Assembly: GCA_900754075.1 (NCBI GenBank)
Contig: CAAEBN010000030.1
Location: 1-29,033 of the forward strand
DNA from: an uncultured Collinsella sp.
GTDB taxonomy: Bacteria; Actinomycetota; Coriobacteriia; Coriobacteriales; Coriobacteriaceae
DNA length: 29,033 nt
Direction of reading: 5' to 3'
Each line of letters begins with the position of its first letter. Within the stretch, counting starts at the first letter, position 1. The translations under genes and the position numbers were made by a program. This document shows, piece after piece, positions 1 to 5,462 of the stretch. Under the pieces are notes generated by a model that was not told where the DNA came from, did not search any database, and was given only the letters and a program-made list of their open reading frames with translations.

Positions 1-101
1 GGCGCATATGAACTTTATCGCGAGTTCCGCACGCAAAGGAAAGCACTTAATGTGCTTTCCGTCTTGCGCAGGACTGTAGAGCAGGAAAGTTCATATGCGC
101 C
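1..101. repeat. Palindromic repeat, copy A (conserved core between private inverted arms)
   Basis: Arms 1-16 (GGCGCATATGAACTTT) and 86-101 are perfect inverted repeats. The core at 17-85 contains a central hairpin (GGAAAGCAC/GTGCTTTCC) flanked by GCGAGTTCCGCACGCAAA and GTCTTGCGCAGGACT. Read on the minus strand, the core matches the core at 22870-22939 almost base for base, whereas the arms are unrelated to the arms there. The window starts inside or at the edge of the left arm, so the outer stem may be longer. Function unknown; a structured RNA, terminator or small non-autonomous mobile element are all possible. Confidence 0.85.
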
Positions 102-223
102 GCCCGGCTCCCGCGGCTCTCAGGGGCATCTCTCATGAAAAACTGTCGTGGGGTAAAGTCCGAGGTCAGTGGCGTTTTATACCGAGAAATCCAAAAAAGT
201 TGAAAATTCATTACAAATTTGCG

Positions 224-252
224 TTGACTTTAGGTAACTAAAGTTTCATACT
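224..252 (+). promoter_or_regulatory. Probable cstA promoter with palindromic operator in the spacer
   Basis: TTGACT (224-229) and CATACT (247-252) are separated by exactly 17 bp. The spacer overlaps a perfect palindrome, ACTTTAG-GTAA-CTAAAGT, at 227-244. A dyad between the -35 and -10 is a classic repressor position. No regulator gene is adjacent, so its binding protein is unknown. Confidence 0.6.
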
Positions 253-270
253 CCTTTTCAACCACTGGGG

Positions 271-299
271 GATGTGAACACGCACGGATCGTTCACATC
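271..299 (+). promoter_or_regulatory. Inverted repeat in the cstA leader
   Basis: GATGTGAAC (271-279) and GTTCACATC (291-299) are perfect 9-bp arms around an 11-base spacer, 19 bases past the predicted -10. It could form a 5' hairpin in the transcript or be a protein-binding dyad. A later TGTTCAC (325-331) could compete for the first arm. Confidence 0.55.
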
Positions 300-323
300 A
301 TGATTGAAGAGGATTTCTTAGAC

Positions 324-368
324 ATGTTCACGCATCAGCTAAACATTATCAGCGTAGTAATTATCTGA
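324..368 (+). CDS. Leader peptide (14 aa) of the cstA attenuator
   Basis: The open frame reads MFTHQLNIISVVII then TGA (366-368). AAGAGG at 307-312 is a plausible but loosely spaced ribosome binding site; an in-frame ATG at 300 would give a 22-residue peptide with a poorer site. Six of the last seven residues are Ile or Val, and a Leu precedes them, the hallmark of leader peptides that sense branched-chain aminoacyl-tRNA. The stop codon lies inside the 3' arm of a hairpin (GCATCAG 332-338 with CTGATGC 365-371), so ribosome position would affect folding. A second hairpin, CGGGTTAGC (371-379) with GCTAGCCCG (387-395), excludes a third, GCCCGT (391-396) with ACGGGC (403-408). The terminator at 421-459 follows. 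I could not find a convincing antiterminator that captures the terminator's 5' arm. Confidence 0.6.
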   Translation: MFTHQLNIISVVII

Positions 369-420
369 TGCGGGTTAGCACATACAGCTAGCCCGTACGA
401 TAACGGGCGGCTGATGAAGA

Positions 421-459
421 TGAGGGCCGTCGAGCGCAACCGACGGCCCTCATTTTTTT
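421..459 (+). terminator. Leader terminator (attenuator) upstream of cstA
   Basis: TGAGGGCCGTCG (421-432) pairs perfectly with CGACGGCCCTCA (441-452) around an 8-base loop and is followed by seven T residues. It lies after the promoter and leader peptide but before the cstA ribosome binding site (482-487), so transcription must read through it to reach the gene. That is the arrangement of an attenuator rather than an end-of-gene terminator. Confidence 0.9.
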
Positions 460-494
460 ATATCTGGGAAGTTCTTTTTAGAGGAGGAAATGTA

Positions 495-2384
495 ATGAAC
501 GGAGTTTTGCTCATGGTTGTGGCCGCGGCGGTGCTCGCCTGCGGCTATCTGGGCTACGGCCGCTGGCTGGCCAACAAGTGGGGCGTTGACAAAGAGGCCC
601 TCACGCCGGCCAAGCGCATGAAGGACGGCAACAGCTTCTCGCCCGTCTCCGCCTTCACCGCGTTTTCGCACCAGTTCAGCTCGATCTGCGGTGCTGGCCC
701 TGTCACGGGTACGATCGTCGCCATGGCCTTTGGCTGGCTGCCCGTCGTGCTCTGGGTCCTCGTCGGCGGCATCTTCTTTGGCGCCGTCCACGACTTTGGT
801 GCCCTGTACGCTTCGATGAAGAACAACGGCAAGTCACTCGCTCAGCTCATCGAGAAGTATATCGGCAAGACCGGCCGTCGCCTGTTCCTGCTGTTCTGCT
901 GGCTGTTCTGCATCATCGTCATCGCCGCCTTTACCGACATGGTCTGCAAGACGTTCATGTTCACCCCGGCCGTTGACGCTTCTGGTGCTGCTACCGGTGC
1001 CATCGACTTCACCAAGTCCTATGCCGCCGGCTGCGCTGGTACCATCTCCATCCTGTTCACCTTCGTCGCTATCGCCTTTGGTTGGGCCCAGAAGAAGTTC
1101 AACCTTACCGGTGCTGCCGAGTTCGTCACCGGCGTGGTCCTCATGGTCCTCATGTTCGCCGTCGGTATGCAGTTCCCGGTCTACCTGGATAAGTTCCAGT
1201 GGTTCGCCGTCGTCATGGTCTACCTGGTCTTCGCTGGCGCTATGCCCATCCAGATGCTCAAGACCCCGCGTGACTACCTCACTTCCATCATGATGATCGT
1301 CATGATCGTCTGCGCTGTCCTCGGTATCGTCGTCTTGGGCGTCAACGGTCAGGCTACTATCACCGCTCCGGTCTTCACCGGCTTCTCCACTGCCTCCGGC
1401 ATGATGTTCCCGGTCCTGTTCGTCTCCGTCGCTTGCGGTGCTCTCTCCGGTTTCCACAGCCTCGTTTCTTCCGGCACCTCTTCTAAGCAGGTCGAGAAGG
1501 AGCAGGACGCCGTCAAGGTCGGTTACGGCGCCATGATCGTCGAGTCCTTCGTCGGCATCCTTGCCATCATCGTCGCCGGCATCATGTTCTCCGATATGAA
1601 CACCGCCGGTACTGGCGCTCTCAACGCCGGTGTCGCTTCCACCCCGTTCCAGATCTTCGCCGCCGGCATCTCCCGCGGTATGCAGGCCTTCGGTGTTGAC
1701 GGCACGCTCGCTACCGTCTTCATGACCATGAACGTCTCCGCTCTGGCCCTGACCTCGCTCGACGCCGTCGCCCGCATCGCCCGCACCTCGTTCTCCGAGT
1801 TCTTTGCCCAGACCAACGACGCCCTGGCCATCGAGTCCAAGGCCGGCTACATGAAGGTCCTCGGCAACCCCTGGTTCGCCACGGTCGTCACCCTGCTTCC
1901 CGGTCTCGCCCTCGCTTTTGGTGGCTATGCCAACATCTGGCCGCTCTTTGGTGCTTCCAACCAGCTGCTCGGCGGCATGACCATGATCACCCTCGCCGTG
2001 TTCTGCAAGTGCACCGGCCGCAAGGGTTGGATGCTCTACGTGCCCGTCGTCTTCCTGCTCTGCTGCACCTTCACCTCGCTGGTCCAGAGCGCCATGGGCT
2101 GCATGACCGCCGTCCAGGCCTACGGTTTCTTCGGTACCATCCCGGCTACCGCCACCACGGCCGCCGTCTCCGTCGCCGCCACCAAGGGCCTGCAGCTCGT
2201 CTTTGCCGTCCTGCTGATGGTCCTGGGCCTCATCGTCGCCGTCAACTGCCTCAAGGAGTTCTTCGGCAAGGAGGCTGGCTCCATGCCCGACGAGGAGCCC
2301 GAGTGGTCCGATATGGGCAAGGCCGAGTACGGTCGCGCCGCTGCCGCTGAGGCTCCTGCCGACGCCGAGGCCGTCAAGGCCTAG
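495..2384 (+). CDS. cstA: CstA-family transporter (pyruvate/peptide uptake)
   Basis: Integral membrane protein of the carbon starvation CstA family, whose members take up pyruvate and have been linked to peptide use. The chosen start (ATG 495) sits 7 bases after AGGAGG; an upstream in-frame ATG at 414 precedes the terminator hairpin and is unlikely. The 629-residue product is a little shorter than E. coli CstA (about 700). It is rich in hydrophobic helices from residue 4 onward, with family-like segments near the N-terminus (SPVSAFTAFSHQFSSICGAG), the centre (GALSGFHSLVSSGTSSKQ) and the C-terminal half (GGYANIWPLFGASNQLLGG). It ends in a soluble acidic, Ala/Glu-rich tail of about 45 residues. 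The gene stands alone, with its own promoter, leader attenuator and terminator. Family assignment is firm; substrate is not, and the Ile/Val-rich leader hints at a link to amino acid or peptide supply. Confidence 0.92.
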   Translation: MNGVLLMVVAAAVLACGYLGYGRWLANKWGVDKEALTPAKRMKDGNSFSPVSAFTAFSHQFSSICGAGPVTGTIVAMAFGWLPVVLWVLVGGIFFGAVHDFGALYASMKNNGKSLAQLIEKYIGKTGRRLFLLFCWLFCIIVIAAFTDMVCKTFMFTPAVDASGAATGAIDFTKSYAAGCAGTISILFTFVAIAFGWAQKKFNLTGAAEFVTGVVLMVLMFAVGMQFPVYLDKFQWFAVVMVYLVFAGAMPIQMLKTPRDYLTSIMMIVMIVCAVLGIVVLGVNGQATITAPVFTGFSTASGMMFPVLFVSVACGALSGFHSLVSSGTSSKQVEKEQDAVKVGYGAMIVESFVGILAIIVAGIMFSDMNTAGTGALNAGVASTPFQIFAAGISRGMQAFGVDGTLATVFMTMNVSALALTSLDAVARIARTSFSEFFAQTNDALAIESKAGYMKVLGNPWFATVVTLLPGLALAFGGYANIWPLFGASNQLLGGMTMITLAVFCKCTGRKGWMLYVPVVFLLCCTFTSLVQSAMGCMTAVQAYGFFGTIPATATTAAVSVAATKGLQLVFAVLLMVLGLIVAVNCLKEFFGKEAGSMPDEEPEWSDMGKAEYGRAAAAEAPADAEAVKA

Positions 2385-2423
2385 TCGGTCGGACGGGTTG
2401 AATCTCTCATCCATATGACTCGG

Positions 2424-2463
2424 AAAGACCGGGTCCGCAACGACGCGGACTCGGTCTTTTTTT
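2424..2463 (+). terminator. Terminator after cstA
   Basis: AAAGACCGGGTCCGC (2424-2438) pairs with GCGGACTCGGTCTTT (2445-2459), with one mismatch, followed by a T run to 2463. Strong intrinsic terminator that separates cstA from the next gene. Confidence 0.92.
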
Positions 2464-2542
2464 CATGCGAAAGCGGGTGACGCTCGAGTGTTCTCGCAGA
2501 TGTTTTGCGTGGATAAGGGCGTGCGTTGTACCATATAGACGT

Positions 2543-2556
2543 ATATGTGTACATAT
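2543..2556. promoter_or_regulatory. Palindrome just upstream of the JetD-like gene
   Basis: ATATGT-GT-ACATAT is a dyad with perfect 6-bp arms, ending 12 bases before the GTG start. Related AT-rich words (ATATGTAC, ACATATGT) recur in the leader of the gene at 21623. It could be an operator, but no regulator is implied and the match may be chance in an AT-rich start region. Confidence 0.35.
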
Positions 2557-2568
2557 GAAAGGGGCCCC

Positions 2569-4743
2569 GTGGCCAAGACGGTATATTCCGATAATCAAAA
2601 CAATGTCGATGCTTTGGCTGAGCGCCTGAGCAGCCAGACGTCGCTTTCTGCCGAGCGCGCCAAGCTGGTTGCCTACGACCTGCTCTGCCGCAAGGCGCTC
2701 AAGATTAAGTCGAGTGCGCTGGCGCAGATTTTCCGCTCCGTCGATAAGGAGTGCGACACCAAGGCGATGCGCGATGAGCTTATCGCGGCAAAGATCGTGA
2801 CCAAGATCGAGGGTAGCGGCATTAACGGGCGCCCGGCGTTCTATACCATCAATGCCGAGATCCGCGATGCCCAAGAGCAGCCTGCCGAGTCCGTCGAGGG
2901 TTTTGTCGTCGAGGATTCCGCTGACGTGCCTGCTGTGGAAGAAGCTGCTCCGCGTGAGCATGTCGATACCGATGAGTTGCTCGATGAGAACGTCGTGCGT
3001 GCCTTTACGGCCAAGGCAGGACGCGGCGGTTTTGGCGGGGGTGGCAAGCGCGATGCGCAGCGCCGCGCCCAGCAGGAGCGCTTCCGTCGCGCCGTTGCTC
3101 GAAAGGGTGAGACGGATGCTGAGGCTGTTGAGACCGAGGTTGCTGCCGAGTCGCAGAAGCCCACGAAGGAGCAAAAGCCCGTGGAGGCCCAAGAGCCCAA
3201 GCGCCGTCGCGGTGCTCACTTTAAGGCTGCACAGCAGGATGCCGTGCGTGAGGTTGAAGAGTCTTCTGAGGTTGCAGACGATGTTGAAGAGTCTGCCAAG
3301 AAGGCTCCAGGTTCGTGTCGTCCCGGCCGCGGTTTTGCGGGACGCGCGTATCCCGTAAAGCATCAGGAGAAGGGCGAGTCGGTTTCGACCACCCAGGACG
3401 AGAAGGCCGTTGAGCCGGCGGCTCGCGAGCAAAAGCCTGTTGAGCCGCAGCTTGAGGTTGATGCCGAGGCCAAGGGCCAGCAGCCTACTGATGAGCAGGC
3501 GGAGCAGGGCGCGTCGAGCAAGCCTCGCCGCCGTCGCCATCGTGGGGGCCGCAGTTCCCATGCCGAGACTGCAGCCGAGAAGACCACGCCGCAGGACGAG
3601 GATGCGAAGGTCGAGGTTTCTTCGGGGCAGCCTAAGCGCCAGGCGGCGAAGGAGAGCAAGTCCGATCGTCCGCAGAAGCAGGCGCCTATGCCGAAGCGCG
3701 AGCGCAATTCCCAAGGCGATTCTAAGCGCAAGTCTCAGAAGAAGCCGGAGTCTACCGCAGCAGATACTGCTGACCAGCAGCCCAAGTCGGCAGTCCACGG
3801 CGAGGTCTCGGCGTTTGCCCTTGCCCGCGTTTTAGGCAGGCAGCTGCTCAAAGTTGTCCCTACGCCTACGGCGCTCTCTAAGATCAAGGAGCAACAGACA
3901 CAGATCGTAAAGGTCGAGGGCAAGGACGGCAAAAAGGCTCCGCAGCGCACTCAGCACAACGAGATGTCCAACCGCAAGATTGCCGAGGAAATCGCAATCA
4001 TCCAGGCTTGGATCGAGCAGAACCGAGGTGCCGATACGCCGGTTGCCTCGCGCCGCCAGCGTGCCTACCAGATCTTTAACGACGAGAAGGCTTTTGACGG
4101 CAAGCACGGTGAGCGCCTGATCAGACGTATGACCGAAAAGGGCATCAGCATGCAGGCGATCAAGGTCGCCCCCAATCGCCCCGTGCACTTTACGGGCTTC
4201 TTTACGCTGGGTGCCGACAAGCCGTTCATTATGGTCGAGAACCTGGATACCTATGACGAGATCGTCAAGCTCCTGCGCGGACGCAAACATGCCAAGCTCT
4301 TTGGTACCAAGGTGGGCGGCGTGATTTTTGGCGGCGGCTGCAAGGCGAGCGTCTCGCACGCACTGGATGATTATCTGGCCGAGATTGGCTATCGCTTTAA
4401 CTACGTCTATTATGTGGGCGATATCGACCGCGAGGGCGCGCGCATCGTCGAGCAGGCTCGCAATGCCAATGTGGTTGAGATTCGCCTGCATGCCGGCATG
4501 TACCGCGCCATGCTCGCCGAGCATAAGCGTCGCGTGAAGGCCGGCGGCGAGTGTGAGCCCGCGGCTGCCAACCAGGGCGTGCCGCAGAACCTGGCAGCGA
4601 CGATCAAGGATCTGCCCATGGTTACGCGCGTGCAGTTCCGCAACGTGCTGCGCGAGGGCGGGCGCATTCCGCAGGAGATCCTGATGACCGCAGACTATCG
4701 GGATGGCGACTCGGGAAGCTTCGACCGCATGCTGAACAATTAG
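2569..4743 (+). CDS. Orphan JetD-like TOPRIM-domain protein with N-terminal winged helix
   Basis: The start is taken as GTG 2569, preceded by AAAGGGG at 2558-2564; an ATG at 2545 would add 8 residues but lacks a site. The 724-residue product has three parts. Residues 1-105 look like a winged helix ending in a beta-wing (INGRPAFYTIN). Residues about 105-440 are low-complexity and charged (Lys, Glu, Gln, Ala, Arg), probably disordered. Residues about 465-724 form a TOPRIM-like domain: acidic residue Glu557 in IMVENLDTYDE, a Gly-rich strand (GGVIFGGGCKAS) and the paired acids Asp618 and Asp620 in YYVGDIDREGARI. This arrangement resembles the C-terminal DUF2220 domain of Wadjet JetD, the nuclease subunit that cuts plasmids. 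No SMC-like jetC, jetA or jetB gene lies nearby, so a Wadjet function is not implied. Alternatives are a housekeeping TOPRIM nuclease or a DNA-topology factor. Domain assignment is from motifs only. Confidence 0.72.
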   Translation: MAKTVYSDNQNNVDALAERLSSQTSLSAERAKLVAYDLLCRKALKIKSSALAQIFRSVDKECDTKAMRDELIAAKIVTKIEGSGINGRPAFYTINAEIRDAQEQPAESVEGFVVEDSADVPAVEEAAPREHVDTDELLDENVVRAFTAKAGRGGFGGGGKRDAQRRAQQERFRRAVARKGETDAEAVETEVAAESQKPTKEQKPVEAQEPKRRRGAHFKAAQQDAVREVEESSEVADDVEESAKKAPGSCRPGRGFAGRAYPVKHQEKGESVSTTQDEKAVEPAAREQKPVEPQLEVDAEAKGQQPTDEQAEQGASSKPRRRRHRGGRSSHAETAAEKTTPQDEDAKVEVSSGQPKRQAAKESKSDRPQKQAPMPKRERNSQGDSKRKSQKKPESTAADTADQQPKSAVHGEVSAFALARVLGRQLLKVVPTPTALSKIKEQQTQIVKVEGKDGKKAPQRTQHNEMSNRKIAEEIAIIQAWIEQNRGADTPVASRRQRAYQIFNDEKAFDGKHGERLIRRMTEKGISMQAIKVAPNRPVHFTGFFTLGADKPFIMVENLDTYDEIVKLLRGRKHAKLFGTKVGGVIFGGGCKASVSHALDDYLAEIGYRFNYVYYVGDIDREGARIVEQARNANVVEIRLHAGMYRAMLAEHKRRVKAGGECEPAAANQGVPQNLAATIKDLPMVTRVQFRNVLREGGRIPQEILMTADYRDGDSGSFDRMLNN

Positions 4744-4745
4744 CT

Positions 4746-4774
4746 CCGCCGTTCTACCGAACGGCGGTCTTCTT
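4746..4774 (+). terminator. Terminator after the JetD-like gene
   Basis: CCGCCGTT (4746-4753) pairs with AACGGCGG (4760-4767), followed by TCTTCTT. It begins 3 bases after the stop codon. Confidence 0.88.
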
Positions 4775-4782
4775 GACGCTGC

Positions 4783-4882
4783 GAGGGGCCCTGGCACGGC
4801 AATCTGACGTTCAACTTCGGCGGCGCGACCAGAAGGTCAGCGCCGCCTTGTTTCACGTCACCTTGCCATACCAGGGCCCCTC
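4783..4882. repeat. 100-bp imperfect palindrome (long hairpin)
   Basis: Outer arms GAGGGGCCCTGG (4783-4794) and CCAGGGCCCCTC (4871-4882) are perfectly complementary. Further paired blocks lie inside in the right order: GGCAA/TTGCC, GACGT/ACGTC and GGCGGCGC/GCGCCGCC. The result is an extended hairpin interrupted by small internal loops. It lies downstream of a complete terminator, so it is not needed for termination of the preceding gene. It could be a degenerate mobile element or a small structured RNA. Confidence 0.75.
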
Positions 4883-4905
4883 TCGCTGTCACGTCCAAAA
4901 CATCG

Positions 4906-4942
4906 AGGTTAAGTGGCCTCCTGTTCGTGCGGAACTCGCGAT
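4906..4942. repeat. Truncated copy of the palindromic repeat core
   Basis: This segment contains TTAAGTGGCC and then CGTGCGGAACTCGCGAT, matching the right half of the core at 22901-22939 with a few changes. The left half of the core and the outer arms are missing, so it looks like a decayed remnant of the element seen intact at 1-101 and 22837-22972. Confidence 0.7.
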
Positions 4943-5040
4943 AAACCTAAGCCGGTGTCCCCACTCTCCCGGGGCCTGCGGCTACTTGGTTGTCGCATGC
5001 GGCTCGCTTTTCGGAACTGGGCTGATATTTTCTAGATGAA

Positions 5041-5081
5041 AGGCGCTCTTGGTCCTTATGGGCCTGGGGCGCCTGTCTTTT
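5041..5081. terminator. Terminator-like hairpin
   Basis: Positions 5041-5055 pair with 5060-5074 in an almost continuous 15-bp stem with G-T pairs, followed by GTCTTTT on the plus strand and by TTTCATCT on the minus strand. The sequence resembles the tRNA-Gln terminator at 5303-5340 (GCGCC...TTATGGGC...GGCGC). It could be a duplicated tRNA terminator. No gene clearly ends here. Confidence 0.6.
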
Positions 5082-5100
5082 AAAGGTAGATTTTTGGGAG

Positions 5101-5160
5101 GCCGGCACTTGGAGACGTTCCTTTAGTGCCGGCACTTTAGGAACGTCCCCAAGTGCCGGC
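5101..5160. repeat. Long palindrome with nested palindromic loop
   Basis: The 22-bp arms 5101-5122 and 5139-5160 are inverted repeats with one mismatch. The 16-base loop contains a second palindrome, AGTGCCGGCACT (5125-5136), that repeats the outer arm motif GCCGGCACT. The arm text (CACTTGG.GACGTTCCT) is the kind of sequence seen in REP-like extragenic palindromes. No REP-type (Y1) transposase is in the window. Confidence 0.82.
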
Positions 5161-5304
5161 TGTGGGACGGAGGGATTCCGCGTCCGCCTTTTCGGCGGCC
5201 GCGCCCCGCTGCGTCGCTTCGCTCCTTGCGTGCTGCGCTGGAAAACGCTTCGCGTTTCCTCAGCTCCGCACCCTTGCGGGTTCGAATTCCTCCGCTTGCC
5301 CACA
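5161..5304. repeat. Palindromic element whose ends mimic the 3' end of tRNA-Gln
   Basis: Positions 5163-5178 (TGGGACGGAGGGATTC) are identical over 16 bp to the 3' part of the tRNA-Gln gene at 5354-5369, in the same orientation. The other end, 5278-5304, carries an inverted, degraded version (GGGTTCGAATTCCTCCG, then CCCACA). The interior is a chain of GC-rich hairpins, such as CCGCC-TTTTC-GGCGG and a GGAAAACGC/GCGTTTCC stem. It is not a functional tRNA gene, since no cloverleaf can be drawn. An attachment-site scar, or a repeat that recruited tRNA sequence, would explain it. Confidence 0.65.
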
Positions 5305-5340
5305 AGAAAGCGCCCTGGGCCGTTATGGGCTCAGGGCGCT
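5303..5340 (-). terminator. Terminator of tRNA-Gln
   Basis: On the minus strand, AGCGCCCTGAGCC and GGCCCAGGGCGCT form a 13-bp stem with one G-T pair, followed by TTTCTT. It starts about 10 bases past the tRNA 3' end. Confidence 0.85.
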
Positions 5341-5349
5341 CAATTTTAA

Positions 5350-5424
5350 TGGCTGGGACGGAGGGATTCGAACCCCCAACAGCCGGCACCAAAAACCGGA
5401 GTTCTACCGTTGAACTACGTCCCA
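5350..5424 (-). tRNA. tRNA-Gln, anticodon TTG
   Basis: On the minus strand the acceptor stem TGGGACG pairs with CGTCCCA, followed by G and an encoded CCA (5350-5352). The D arm is GTTC-AACGGTA-GAAC, the anticodon stem CCGGT/GCCGG encloses the loop TTTTGGT with anticodon TTG, and the T loop is TTCGAAT. The 72-base body plus CCA is canonical. It lies 38 bases downstream of the stop of the peptidoglycan-binding gene, with no obvious terminator between them, so it may be partly co-transcribed with that gene. Confidence 0.95.
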
Positions 5425-5462
5425 ATGTGTGGTGTTGCCCAAAAGCAACTCGTTTAGTTTAC

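Noticed and set aside
260..420. Known metabolite riboswitch in the cstA leader
   Set aside because: I compared it with the T-box, c-di-GMP, lysine, SAM, glycine and TPP consensus sequences I know and saw no match; the leader peptide with terminator explains the layout better.
834..2414. Long minus-strand open frame (526 aa) opposite cstA
   Set aside because: Shadow frame of a strongly biased high-GC gene: its composition is Asp/Gly/Glu/His-rich with no domain, and cstA has a clear family match and ribosome site.
2407..3798. Minus-strand Leu/Arg-rich frame (463 aa) opposite the JetD-like gene
   Set aside because: Low-complexity Leu-Arg text arises from the Lys/Glu/Gln repeats on the plus strand; it has no ribosome site or recognisable fold.
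5161..5304. A second tRNA gene beside tRNA-Gln
   Set aside because: Only the 3' part resembles a tRNA; no anticodon arm or paired acceptor stem can be formed.
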